Origin: Leifsonia poae
GTDB taxonomy: Bacteria; Actinomycetota; Actinomycetes; Actinomycetales; Microbacteriaceae
Assembly: GCF_027921845.1 (NCBI RefSeq)
Contig: NZ_BSEN01000013.1
Coordinates: 226,526 to 290,525 of the forward strand
Reading direction: 5' to 3'
Length of the DNA stretch: 64,000 bases
Shown here in pieces: positions 34,453-42,781 of this stretch; the first letter of the stretch is position 1, and each line of letters begins with the position of its first letter. The translations under genes were made by a program, and so were the position numbers. Below the pieces are notes generated by a model. It had not been told where the DNA came from. It ran no database searches and saw only the letters and a program-made list of their open reading frames with translations.

Positions 34453-35720
34453 TGCGCCCATGCCAGGTGATCCCGGTTGCCCGCGATCAGCAGGTCGGTC
34501 AGCTTCTCCGCCCGGTCGTACTGGCCGACGAGCGGGTGGGCCATCATCGCGCGCACCACGCGCTCCCGGCCGCCATGCACAGCCGCATCCAGCGCGAGCC
34601 GCTCGTAGCCGGCGACGTGCGAGATCAGGCCACGGATGTCGTCGGGAAGCGGATCGATCGGAAGCGCCTCGACACCGGAGGCGCCGACGATCGCGGGCAC
34701 CTCGATCACATGGTCGTCGGGCAGGAAGGGGAGCGAGCCGTTGTTGCGGAGGTTCACCACCTGGGTATCGCGCCGGTCGCTGCGCAGGGAGGCGATCAGA
34801 TCGACCGCCGCCTCGGAGTAGAACGCGCCGCCGCGCTTGGCGAGGGCATCGGGCTTGGTGTCGACGCTCGGATCGGCGTAGAGCTCGAGCAGTGCGCGCT
34901 CGACCTCCTGCACCGCTTCGGCCCTGGTGGGGGAGCCGAGCTGCTCGCGCAGCACCTCGTCGTGCGCGTAGTAGTACCGCAGGTAGTAGGACGGCACGTT
35001 GCCGAGCATCGTGATGAGCGAGGCGGGAAGCTCGATCTCCTCGGCGAGCTCGCCCAGGTGCGTGTCGATGAGTGCGGGCAGCGCGTCGTGCGTGCCGTTC
35101 GCATCCGTCACGAACGCCGCGCGTTCCCAGGTGAGGTGGTTGAGACCGACATGGCCGAGGGTGATCGCCGTGTGGTCGACACCGAGCAGGTTGGCGAACC
35201 GGCGCTGGAAGCCGATGGCGACGTTGCAGAGGCCGACCGCGCGGTGGCCCTCCTGCAGGAGGGCGCGCGTGACGATGCCGACCGGGTTCGTGAAGTCGAC
35301 GATCCAGGCATCCGGCTTGGCGTGCGCTCGCACGGTCTCGGCGACGCGGAGGACGACCGGCACGGTGCGCAGGGCCTTGGCGAAGCCGCCGGGGCCGGTG
35401 GTCTCCTGGCCGATGCAGCCGCACTCGTGCGGGAAGGTCTCGTCCCCGTGACGGGCGGCCTGGCCGCCGACGCGCAACTGGATGAGCACGGCGTCGGCGT
35501 CCGACACCCCGGCGACGAGGTCGCTGGTCGGCACGATGCGGCCGGTGTGGCCGGCGGCCCGGAACATCCGCTCGCTCATGCCCCCGACCAGCCGCAGCCG
35601 GTCGGGGTCGGTGTCGACGAGCCACAGCTCCTCGATGGGCAGGATGTCGCGCATGCGCGCGAATCCGTCGATGAGTTCGGGGGTGTAGGTGGACCCACCC
35701 CCGACGACAGCGAGTTTCAC
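34449..35720 (-). CDS. GH4 family 6-phospho-beta-glucosidase
   Basis: A 423-residue family 4 glycoside hydrolase, an NAD- and Mn-dependent enzyme. It starts with the NAD-binding KLAVVGGGSTYTPELIDG, then RVGGQAARHGDETFPHECG and IGQETTGPGGFAKALRT, FTNPVGIVTRAL, the metal-binding Cys-Asn in VGLCNVAIGFQRR and the His in LGHVGLNHLTW. The RVGGQAAR and IGQETTGPGG blocks are typical of the 6-phospho-beta-glucosidase subgroup. Its substrates normally enter by a phosphotransferase system, yet here the gene sits in an ABC transporter operon with a sugar kinase, which would supply the 6-phosphate. It begins three bases after the stop of the permease gene. Confidence 0.9.
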   Translation of the reverse strand: MKLAVVGGGSTYTPELIDGFARMRDILPIEELWLVDTDPDRLRLVGGMSERMFRAAGHTGRIVPTSDLVAGVSDADAVLIQLRVGGQAARHGDETFPHECGCIGQETTGPGGFAKALRTVPVVLRVAETVRAHAKPDAWIVDFTNPVGIVTRALLQEGHRAVGLCNVAIGFQRRFANLLGVDHTAITLGHVGLNHLTWERAAFVTDANGTHDALPALIDTHLGELAEEIELPASLITMLGNVPSYYLRYYYAHDEVLREQLGSPTRAEAVQEVERALLELYADPSVDTKPDALAKRGGAFYSEAAVDLIASLRSDRRDTQVVNLRNNGSLPFLPDDHVIEVPAIVGASGVEALPIDPLPDDIRGLISHVAGYERLALDAAVHGGRERVVRAMMAHPLVGQYDRAEKLTDLLIAGNRDHLAWAQ

Positions 35721-35723
35721 GTA

Positions 35724-36629
35724 CTATCCCTTCACGCCGGTCAGAGTGATGCCCTCGACGAACACGCGTTGGGCGAAGAAGAAGATCAGGACCACGGGCA
35801 CGGTGACGAGGATCGTCATCGTCATCGTGAGCCCCCAGTCGGTGCCGTGCACACCGCGGAACGACGCGAGACCGTAGGCCACCGGCCAGTTGTCCGGGTT
35901 CTCCGAGGTGTACAGCAGCGGGCCGTAGTAGTCGTTCCACGAGTTGAAGAACATGAAGATCGCGGTCGCCGCGATGCCGGGCTTGGCCATCGGGAGCACG
36001 ACGCGCCACAGCACGCCGAACTCGCCGTTGCCGTCGATGCGCGCCGCGTCGGCGTACTCGCTCGGGATGGTCAGGAAGAACTGGCGCAGCAAGAAGATCG
36101 AGAACGCGTCGCCGAGCAGGTTTGGCAGGATCAGCGGCCACAGGGTGCCGGTCAGATTCAGCTGCGACCACATCACGTAGATCGGGATGGCCGTCACCTG
36201 CGGCGGCAGCAGCATCGCGATGATGATCACGGTGAACAGCACGTTCGAGCCGCGGAACTTGATCTTCGCCAGCGCGTAGGCGGCCGGCACGCTCGAGATC
36301 AGCATGAACAGCGTGGCGAGCACGGCGTAGATGGCCGAGTTCCCGAACCACTGAAGCAACGGCACGGTGGTGAAGACCGTCGCGTAGTTGCTCCACTCGA
36401 ACGGCTGGGGCCAGAGCGAGGCCGTCAGGGTCTGGTCGCTCGACATCAGCGACGTGAGGAACACGAAGACGATCGGAGCGATGAACAGCACGGCCAGCAC
36501 GACGAGGACCGCGTGCTCGGCGATCCAGGCCAGCGCGCGCCGCACACGGAGCGACTTCGGGGTGGGCATCCGGCGCTGTCGTTGCGACGACGGCGTCGCC
36601 TTCGGCGGGGTCAGGGTTGCGGAGGTCAT
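35724..36629 (-). CDS. carbohydrate ABC transporter permease (MalG type)
   Basis: A 301-residue inner membrane permease with six predicted helices after a basic, Pro/Ser-rich N-terminus of about 30 residues. The EAA loop that contacts the ATPase reads EYADAARIDGNGEFGVLWRVVLPMAKPGI. The ending with FVEGITLTGVKG is typical of MalG/LacG-type subunits. The ATG overlaps the stop of the preceding permease gene by four bases (ATGA). No ATP-binding subunit lies in the operon, so a shared multi-sugar ATPase (MsiK-like), encoded elsewhere, is expected as in other actinobacteria. Confidence 0.93.
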   Translation of the reverse strand: MTSATLTPPKATPSSQRQRRMPTPKSLRVRRALAWIAEHAVLVVLAVLFIAPIVFVFLTSLMSSDQTLTASLWPQPFEWSNYATVFTTVPLLQWFGNSAIYAVLATLFMLISSVPAAYALAKIKFRGSNVLFTVIIIAMLLPPQVTAIPIYVMWSQLNLTGTLWPLILPNLLGDAFSIFLLRQFFLTIPSEYADAARIDGNGEFGVLWRVVLPMAKPGIAATAIFMFFNSWNDYYGPLLYTSENPDNWPVAYGLASFRGVHGTDWGLTMTMTILVTVPVVLIFFFAQRVFVEGITLTGVKG

Positions 36630-37606
36630 AGGGCGCCTTCCGGGGTGAACGCCTTGAAGCGGCGCAGCAAGAGGATGAGGATCACGGCGGCGACCACGAA
36701 GAGCAGCACGGCCAGCGCGGAGGCGTAGCCGAGCTGGTACGTGCCGAAGCCGCGCACGTAGAGCCATTGCGTGTAGGTGAGCAGCGAGCCGTCGGGGTAG
36801 CCGAGGTTGTTGCTGATGCCCTCGCCGATCACCGCCTTGCCGCTGGCGACGCCGGAGGCGACGGCCGCCTCGGTGAAGTACTGGATGGCCGCGATCACGC
36901 CGGTCACGACGGAGAACAGCAGCACGGGGGCGATGCTCGGCAGCGTGACGTAGCGCACCTTCTGCAGCCCGTTGGCGCCGTCGAGCGACGCGGCTTCGTA
37001 CTGCTCCTTCGAGACGTCGAGGAGCGCGGCCAGGAAGATGATCATGATGTCGCCCATCACCCACACGCCGAGGAGCACGAGCGACGGCTTCGACCAGGCC
37101 GGGTCGTTGAACCACAGCGGGCCCTGGATGCCGAAGACCTTGAGGATCTGGTTGACCGGTCCGGTGCCCGGGTTGAACAGGAAGACGAAGGCGACGACGC
37201 TCGCGACCGGTGGCACCAGGGCGGGCAGGTAGAACACCGTGCGCCAGAATCCGGATGCGCGCCGCGCGCGGGCCAGCAGGCCGGCGATCAGCAGGGCGAA
37301 CGCCACCTTCACCGGCACCCAGATCACCACGAACCACAGCGTGTTGAGGGTCGCCTCCCACACGTTCGGGTCCTGCGTGAACAGGTACTGGTAGTTGCGC
37401 AGCCCGATCCATTGGGGAGCGGAGACGAGATCGAACCGGGTGAACGAGTAGTACACGGATGCCACGAGCGGGTACACGAAGAAGATCACGAGTCCCAGCA
37501 GGGCCGGCGCGAGCAGCGCCAGCGTCACGAGGTTCCGCTTGGTGCGGGCCCGCGAGGGACGGACGGCGGTGGCCGCCCGCCCCTCGCGCAGTGCAGTCGA
37601 CGTCAT
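36626..37606 (-). CDS. sugar ABC transporter permease (MalF/UgpA type)
   Basis: A 326-residue permease with six helices. The first helix follows an Arg-rich N-terminus, and the EAA loop reads YEAASLDGANGLQKVRYVTLPSIAPV. It pairs with the MalG-type subunit encoded next to form the membrane channel of a carbohydrate importer. I chose the ATG at 37606, two bases after the stop of the solute-binding protein gene; the GTG at 37612, overlapping that stop, is an alternative giving two more residues. Tight spacing indicates one transcript for all five genes. Confidence 0.93.
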   Translation of the reverse strand: MTSTALREGRAATAVRPSRARTKRNLVTLALLAPALLGLVIFFVYPLVASVYYSFTRFDLVSAPQWIGLRNYQYLFTQDPNVWEATLNTLWFVVIWVPVKVAFALLIAGLLARARRASGFWRTVFYLPALVPPVASVVAFVFLFNPGTGPVNQILKVFGIQGPLWFNDPAWSKPSLVLLGVWVMGDIMIIFLAALLDVSKEQYEAASLDGANGLQKVRYVTLPSIAPVLLFSVVTGVIAAIQYFTEAAVASGVASGKAVIGEGISNNLGYPDGSLLTYTQWLYVRGFGTYQLGYASALAVLLFVVAAVILILLLRRFKAFTPEGAL

Positions 37607-37608
37607 CG

Positions 37609-38946
37609 TCACGGACCGGTGGTCAGTGCGAGCGCGTCGTCGATCTGCTTGTCGACACTCTTCAGGCCGGCCTGCAGGTCGCCGCCCTGGCTCTGGTACT
37701 TGTTCCAGTAGTCCTGGAACGACTGCTGGTAGCCGGCGCCGAGCGGGCTGGCCGGCGTGGTGGCGACGTTCTTGTCCGCCGCGACGTCGAGGAACGTCTT
37801 GTACTGGTCGGAGACCTCGAGCTTCGGCGAGTTGAGCGCGTCGGACGTGGTCGGCACGTTCTTCAGGCCGTTGGCGAGCTTGACCACGGCATCCGTGTCG
37901 GTCGTGAGGTACTTCAGGAGTGCCCACGCGAGCTCCGGGTTCTTCGAGCCCTTCGAGATGCCGATGATGTTGCCGGTCATGTAGCCGCCGCCGTACAGCT
38001 CGGTGTGGTCGTCGGCCGTCGGGAACGGAGCGGTGCCGTAGTTCAGGTCCTTCGCCTGGTCGGCGATGAACGCGGTGCGGTACTCGCCGTCCATGTTCAT
38101 GGCGACCTTGCCCTTCTGGAAGGCGTTGTCGGCCGAGAACTCCTGGCCGAGGCCCGAGGTGAACTTGTTCAGCTTGTCCCAGCCGATCTTGTCCACGAAC
38201 GCCTTCTGCCAGGTCATCAGCTCGGTCCAGCCGGGGCTGGAGCTGATCGCGCTGGTGCCGTCGGCCTTCAGCCAGTCGGCACCGGCTGCGGGGCCGTAGT
38301 GCGCGGCCGCGTTCTCGTACCAGCCCATGGTCGGGTTGAAGCCGAGGGTCTTGATCGAGCCGTCCGCGTTGTACGTGGTCAGCTTGGTCGCCATCGCCTC
38401 GAGCTCGGAGAGGGTCTTGGGCGCGGCGCTGTAGCCGGCGGCGCTGAGCAGGTCCTTGTTGTAGTACAGCCCGTAGACGTCGGCGAGCATCGGCATCGCG
38501 CACCGCACACCCTTGAACTCGGTGTACGACTTCACGGTGGGCGAGAACTGGCTCATGTCGACGCCGTCGCGCTTGATGACGGTGTTGAGGTTGCGGAAGG
38601 CGCCGTTCGAGCAGAAGTTGCCGACGATGTCGGTCGAGTACGAGAGGCCGACGTCGACCTTGCTGCCGGTGGCGATCGCCTTCTGCAGCTTCTCGTCGTC
38701 CTGGCCGGCGTGCACGGTGACCTTCACCTTGGGGTTCTTCTTCTCGAAGTCGTCGACGACCGACTGGATGACCTTGGCCTCGCGATCGGAGAAGAAGTGC
38801 CAGAACGACACGCTTCCCGAGAGCTCCTTGGGGGTGGTCGAGTCGAAGCCGCTGCTGCTGCCTCCGCCGGAGCATCCGGCGAGGGTCAGGGCCGCGGCCG
38901 CGGTGATCGCGACGGCGGCGATGATGTGACGTGGACGATGTTTCAC
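37609..38946 (-). CDS. ABC transporter extracellular sugar-binding lipoprotein
   Basis: A 445-residue family 1 solute-binding protein. The N-terminus is a lipoprotein signal with lipobox LTLAGCS (Cys near residue 25), followed by a Gly/Ser linker. The mature part has VSFWHFFSDREAKVIQSVVDDFEKKNP, ALPML-like substrate strand CAMPMLADVYGLYYNKDLL, MGWYENAA and the GAYMTGNIIGISKGSKNPELAW-like region, the usual pattern for oligosaccharide binding. The start is a GTG. It is the first gene of the sugar operon, so its upstream gap (38947-39072) should hold the main promoter. Ligand unknown; the GH4 enzyme downstream suggests a beta-linked disaccharide. Confidence 0.92.
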   Translation of the reverse strand: MKHRPRHIIAAVAITAAAALTLAGCSGGGSSSGFDSTTPKELSGSVSFWHFFSDREAKVIQSVVDDFEKKNPKVKVTVHAGQDDEKLQKAIATGSKVDVGLSYSTDIVGNFCSNGAFRNLNTVIKRDGVDMSQFSPTVKSYTEFKGVRCAMPMLADVYGLYYNKDLLSAAGYSAAPKTLSELEAMATKLTTYNADGSIKTLGFNPTMGWYENAAAHYGPAAGADWLKADGTSAISSSPGWTELMTWQKAFVDKIGWDKLNKFTSGLGQEFSADNAFQKGKVAMNMDGEYRTAFIADQAKDLNYGTAPFPTADDHTELYGGGYMTGNIIGISKGSKNPELAWALLKYLTTDTDAVVKLANGLKNVPTTSDALNSPKLEVSDQYKTFLDVAADKNVATTPASPLGAGYQQSFQDYWNKYQSQGGDLQAGLKSVDKQIDDALALTTGP

Positions 38947-39003
38947 GGTTGGTTCCTCACTGATTCCGTTTCGTGATTGCTGTGGGTGATCGGGTTCTGT
39001 TGT

Positions 39004-39026
39004 GGTCGTTCTGACTGGTCGTTCTG
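39004..39026. repeat. short direct repeat in the sugar operon promoter region
   Basis: GGTCGTTCTG occurs twice with a period of 13 bases, in the 126-base gap upstream of the solute-binding protein gene. It could be an operator or just chance; no known consensus fits. Confidence 0.4.
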
Positions 39027-39072
39027 TTGGGACGGGTCGTGCGATGGAGCCGGTGGAACGGCCTCAGGCCCG

Positions 39073-40254
39073 CTAGGCGGAGATCCTGGACACTTCGGCG
39101 AAGAGCGCGGTGCGCACCTCCGTGAGCAGATGTTCGCGTGCGCCGCGGAGCACCGGATGCTCGGCGACGCCGGTTGCGACGACGGTGGCCGAGCCCCAGG
39201 CCCGGCGCACGTGCTTGCCGACGAGCTCGGCGAGGCGGGCGCCTCCGGCTCGTCCGGTGGGCCCTCCGAGCACGACCAGCTCCGGGTCGAGCAGGGCGAG
39301 CACCGGGATGACGCCCACCGCGATCCGCGGGGCGAGTACGGCGAGGAGCTCGTCACGGTGGGGCGAGGTGGTGACGGCGTCGATGACGGCCGAGAAGGTG
39401 CGGCCGCGCACACCGAGCCCCCTGGCGAGCTTGGCGACGGTCGGGCCGCCGATCAGGTCTTGCAGATCGTTTGCGTCGGGGTCGAGCTCGGAGGCATTGC
39501 GGGGGATGGGGAGGTACCCGATCTCGCCGGCGCCACCGGACGCCCCTCGGTGCACCGAGCCGCCCTGATCCACGGACAGGCCGAGGCCGTCGCCCATCCA
39601 GAGCAGCGCGAAGCCGGCGGTGTCGCGCCCGGCGCCGTCGGTGCGTTCGGCGATCGCCGCGAGATTCACGTCGTTGTCGAGGTGCACGGAGATGCCGAGC
39701 ACGTCTTCGAGGTGCTTGCGGATGCCCTTTTTCGGCCAGCCGGGGAGGGTCTCGATGAAGCTCAGTTCGTCGGTGCGCGGGTCGAGAGCTCCCTGCACGC
39801 CGATGCTGACGGCGGAGACCGTCGCACTGGCGATGCCCGCGACCTCGCAGGCGGCGTCGATCGCGGCGCGCATGTCGGTCTCGGGGGAGCGGTCGCGGGC
39901 GGCGCGGGCCAGTGGCGTCGTGGCGATGGGATGCTCGTGCCCGCTCGCGTCGACGACGGTGGAGCGCATCTCGTGGTAGTCGATGTCGACGGCGACGCCG
40001 AGCATCCGGTCGGTGCGGACCGCGTAGCTGGCCGCATTGGGTCCGCGGCCGCCGGAGACCTCGCCGACGGCGTGGATGAGACCGGCGGTCTCGAGCCGGG
40101 AGACCATCTGGGCGGCGGTCGGCTTGGAGAGGCCGCTGAGCTCGCCGATGCGGCTGCGCGTCAGGACGCCGTGCTCCAGCAGCAGTGAGAGGGCCGTGCG
40201 GTCGTTGGTCTCACGCAGCCAGGAGGGTGTTCCTGGTACCGGCTGAGGCGCCAT
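39073..40254 (-). CDS. ROK family transcriptional regulator
   Basis: A 393-residue ROK protein. The first ~75 residues form a winged helix (ALSLLLEHGVLTRSRIGELSGLSKPTAAQMVSRLETAGLI) that binds DNA. The sugar-kinase-like part follows (GVAVDIDYHEMRSTVVDASG, HLDNDVNLAAIAER, LLWMGDGLGLSVDQGGSVHRGASGGAGEIGYLP, VVLGGPTGRAG). The zinc-binding motif of NagC/Mlc-type ROK proteins (CxCGxxGC-xE) is not present; the place is taken by PIPRNASELDPDAN, so the effector site differs. GAAGGGA precedes the ATG. Its position directly upstream of the sugar operon on the same strand makes it the likely regulator. Confidence 0.9.
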   Translation of the reverse strand: MAPQPVPGTPSWLRETNDRTALSLLLEHGVLTRSRIGELSGLSKPTAAQMVSRLETAGLIHAVGEVSGGRGPNAASYAVRTDRMLGVAVDIDYHEMRSTVVDASGHEHPIATTPLARAARDRSPETDMRAAIDAACEVAGIASATVSAVSIGVQGALDPRTDELSFIETLPGWPKKGIRKHLEDVLGISVHLDNDVNLAAIAERTDGAGRDTAGFALLWMGDGLGLSVDQGGSVHRGASGGAGEIGYLPIPRNASELDPDANDLQDLIGGPTVAKLARGLGVRGRTFSAVIDAVTTSPHRDELLAVLAPRIAVGVIPVLALLDPELVVLGGPTGRAGGARLAELVGKHVRRAWGSATVVATGVAEHPVLRGAREHLLTEVRTALFAEVSRISA

Positions 40255-40298
40255 CTGGCCATCCCTTCGTTGGAACGATCGTTGCGCCTGAATGTATC

Positions 40299-40311
40299 AG
40301 GAAAGTTTCTT
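40299..40311. promoter_or_regulatory. possible ROK operator upstream of the regulator gene
   Basis: AGGAAAGTTTCTT is a palindrome with one mismatch (6-1-6), set in an A/T-rich patch that is unusual for this genome. Similar AAAGTTT-centred palindromes are used by actinobacterial ROK regulators. On the minus strand a TACTAT or GATACA-like -10 lies beside it, so the site could mediate autoregulation. Confidence 0.45.
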
Positions 40312-40361
40312 AATAGTAAAGCCTTTGTTTCGCCCAGCCCCGTCCCGACCCCGCCGGCAGA

Positions 40362-40424
40362 CGTTGAAGGGCGGCTGACGCATCCGACACGCCGGTCGAT
40401 GGATGCGTCAGCCGCCCTTCAACG
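40362..40424. repeat. perfect 24-bp inverted repeat with 15-base loop
   Basis: The arms 40362-40385 and 40401-40424 are perfectly complementary over 24 bases, each starting or ending with CGTTGAAGG/CCTTCAACG and meeting at GCATCC/GGATGC. The loop is 15 bases. It lies 18 bases downstream of the epimerase stop (leftward gene) and about 110 bases upstream of the ROK gene. It may be a strong factor-independent terminator without a T-run, or the remnant of a small inverted-repeat element. Stem length and perfection are beyond ordinary terminators in this window. Confidence 0.9.
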
Positions 40425-40442
40425 GAGACGGACGATGGCGCC

Positions 40443-41441
40443 TCAGGCGCCGAATGAGCGGGCGCGGTCGGCCAGGTGGTCGAACGCGGCGTCCAGGTCG
40501 CGGTCGACGTGCTGCCGCGACGGGTCCGCGAGGTACCAGTCCACGATCTCGCCCGCTCCGTGGGCGAACGGGATGCGCGCCTGGAACTGCGGGACCAGCG
40601 TCTTCACCTTGGCGTTGTCGAACACCATCGAGTTCGCCTTGTCCCCGATCAGGCCGGGGCCGAGCTCGGGCACGACGGCCGCGATCGACTCGGAGGAGAC
40701 ATGCACGAGGTCGGCTTCGACCCCGAGCCCCTCGGCGAGGTAACGGTAGATCTGGTCCCAGGTCGGCGCCTCGTCGGAGGTGATGTGGAACGACTCGCCC
40801 ACAGCCTCCGGACGCCCGAGCAGGCCGAGGAAGGCGACCGCGAAGTCGGTGTTGTGCGTGATGGTCCACAGGCTGGAGCCGTCGCCGTGGACGATGACGG
40901 GCGCTCCGCGGCGCATCCGGTCGAGATCGGTCCACCCGCCGCTCGTGGGGATCATCGTGCGGTCGTAGGTGTGCGACGGACGGACGATGGTCACCGGGAA
41001 GCCGCGCTCGCGGTAGGCCTCGATCAGCAGGTCCTCGCAGGCGATCTTGTCGCGGGAGTACTGCCAGAACGGGTTCCGGAGGGGAGTCGACTCCGTGACG
41101 GGAAGCCGGGTGGGCGGCGTCTGATACGCCGAGGCCGAGCTGATGAAGACGAACTGTCCGACGCGGCCCTCGAAGAGATCGAAGTCGGTGCGGATGTGGT
41201 CGGGAGTGAACGCGAGGAACTCGGCGGCCACATCGAAGCTGCGCTCTCCGAGCACGGCATGGACACTCTGCGGATCGCGGATGTCGGCGTGCAGCACCTC
41301 GACGCCCTCCGGAAGCGGTCGGGTCGACGACGAGCCCCGGTTCACCACCGTGACGTCGTGACCGGCCTCCAGTGCCTGCACGACGCACGCGGAGCTGATG
41401 ACCCCCGTACCTCCGATGAAGAGTGTCCGTGTCGCTGCCAT
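40443..41441 (-). CDS. NAD-dependent epimerase/reductase
   Basis: A 332-residue extended SDR. The cofactor motif is LFIGGTGVISSACVVQALEAGH, then VVNRGSSS, FVFISSASAYQ and a YSRDK active site (WQYSRDKIACED, YxxxK). It resembles the CSP41/nucleoside-sugar epimerase-like reductases, with the C-terminal part (ITSDEAPTWDQIYRYLAEGLG) typical of that group. Substrate unknown. It is divergent from the MscS gene, sharing a 103-base promoter gap, and its 3' side meets the long inverted repeat. Confidence 0.88.
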   Translation of the reverse strand: MAATRTLFIGGTGVISSACVVQALEAGHDVTVVNRGSSSTRPLPEGVEVLHADIRDPQSVHAVLGERSFDVAAEFLAFTPDHIRTDFDLFEGRVGQFVFISSASAYQTPPTRLPVTESTPLRNPFWQYSRDKIACEDLLIEAYRERGFPVTIVRPSHTYDRTMIPTSGGWTDLDRMRRGAPVIVHGDGSSLWTITHNTDFAVAFLGLLGRPEAVGESFHITSDEAPTWDQIYRYLAEGLGVEADLVHVSSESIAAVVPELGPGLIGDKANSMVFDNAKVKTLVPQFQARIPFAHGAGEIVDWYLADPSRQHVDRDLDAAFDHLADRARSFGA

Positions 41442-41544
41442 GCTCGCTCCTTCGCTCGTCCGCCGCGTCTCAGCGTACCGACCGCGGAGGGTCGCCGCAC
41501 AGCGCGTACACTCCTCGGGACAGACCCGAAGGAGCCCCCACACC

Positions 41545-42750
41545 GTGTTCGACCTCCGTTCCTGGCCGGGCTTGGCGATCGCGTGCGTGATCGCGATCCT
41601 GGCCGCCGTCGTCATCACCGCCGTCGCGAGCGTGATCCTGCGCGCGACCGCCCGCCGTCGGGCGTGGGCGCAACTGCTGATCAAGCGCGCCCGCATCCCG
41701 TTCCGCTGCCTCCTGCTGGTCGTCGTGCTGTGGATCGCCGTGACGATCAGCCTTCCTCGAGACGTTTCCGCCGGCTGGCGCGATGCGATCCAGCACACGT
41801 TCCTCATCTTCGCGATCGCCTTCGGCGTCTGGTTCGCCGCCGCGCTCGCCGTGTTCGTCGAAGACCTCGGACTCTCGAGGTACCGGCTCGACGTGCCCGA
41901 CAACAGGTACGCGCGCCGGGTGCGCACGCAGGTGCTGATCGTGCGGCGGCTCACCGTCGTCGCCGCCGTCGTGATCGGGCTGGGGGCGATCCTCCTGACC
42001 TTCCCGGCGTTGCAGGCGGCGGGTGCGAGCATCCTGGCGTCGGCGGGGGTGATCGGGATCATCGCCGGTGTCGCGGCGCAGTCGAGCCTGTCGAACCTGT
42101 TCGCGGGACTGCAGCTCGCCTTCAGCGACGCCATCCGCATCGATGACGTCGTGGTCGTCGAGCAGCAGTGGGGGACCATCGAGGAGATCACCCTCACCTA
42201 CGTGGTGGTCCACATCTGGGACGACCGCCGGCTGGTGCTCCCGTCGAACTACTTCACGACCAAACCCTTCGAGAACTGGACCCGCCAGCACAGTGAGCTG
42301 CTCGGCTCCGTCGAATTCGACCTGGACTGGCGCGTCTCGCCGGGAGGCATGCGCAGCGAGTTGAACCGGGTGCTCGCGAGCACGGACCTGTGGGACGGCC
42401 GCACGGGTGTGCTGCAGGTGACGGATGCCGTTGCCGGGTTCGTGCGGGTGCGCATCCTGGTCACCGCTCGCGATGCGCCGACGCTGTTCGACCTGCGCTG
42501 CCTCGTGCGGGAGCGGCTCATCGACTGGATGCAGCGCTACAGCGCGACCTCGCTGCCCCGCACGCGCGTCGAGATGGTCGAGACCCCGGCCCCCGTCTCG
42601 CCGCCGGCGCGCGCTCGCAACCAGGACGACGCCAGGCTGTTCAGCGGCACACCCGACGGCGAGCAGCGCGCGGCGCAGTTCACCGAGTCCATCCCGATCG
42701 TGCGCGACGACGACGCCGACGAACCGGCGGATGCGGGCGACCTGCCGTAA
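41545..42750 (+). CDS. MscS-family mechanosensitive ion channel
   Basis: A 401-residue membrane protein with four to five helices. The pore helix region ASILASAGVIGIIAGVAAQSSLSNLFAGLQLAFSDAIRIDDVVVVEQQWGTIEEI is the MscS signature, followed by LPSNYFTTKPFENWTR and the cytoplasmic vestibule domain. A charged C-terminal extension of ~60 residues is specific to this protein. It releases solutes under hypo-osmotic shock. The GTG start has GAAGGAG at 10 bases. An upstream in-frame ATG would add about 50 residues that do not look like protein. Confidence 0.92.
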   Translation: MFDLRSWPGLAIACVIAILAAVVITAVASVILRATARRRAWAQLLIKRARIPFRCLLLVVVLWIAVTISLPRDVSAGWRDAIQHTFLIFAIAFGVWFAAALAVFVEDLGLSRYRLDVPDNRYARRVRTQVLIVRRLTVVAAVVIGLGAILLTFPALQAAGASILASAGVIGIIAGVAAQSSLSNLFAGLQLAFSDAIRIDDVVVVEQQWGTIEEITLTYVVVHIWDDRRLVLPSNYFTTKPFENWTRQHSELLGSVEFDLDWRVSPGGMRSELNRVLASTDLWDGRTGVLQVTDAVAGFVRVRILVTARDAPTLFDLRCLVRERLIDWMQRYSATSLPRTRVEMVETPAPVSPPARARNQDDARLFSGTPDGEQRAAQFTESIPIVRDDDADEPADAGDLP

Positions 42751-42781
42751 CGGCGGGGCCGCCCGCATCCTGGGAGGGCGG

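Noticed and set aside
34453..36396. Upstream extension of the BadF-type kinase frame (to 980 codons)
   Set aside because: The extension runs through the GH4 and permease genes in another frame. The GTG overlapping the GH4 stop gives a kinase of normal length.
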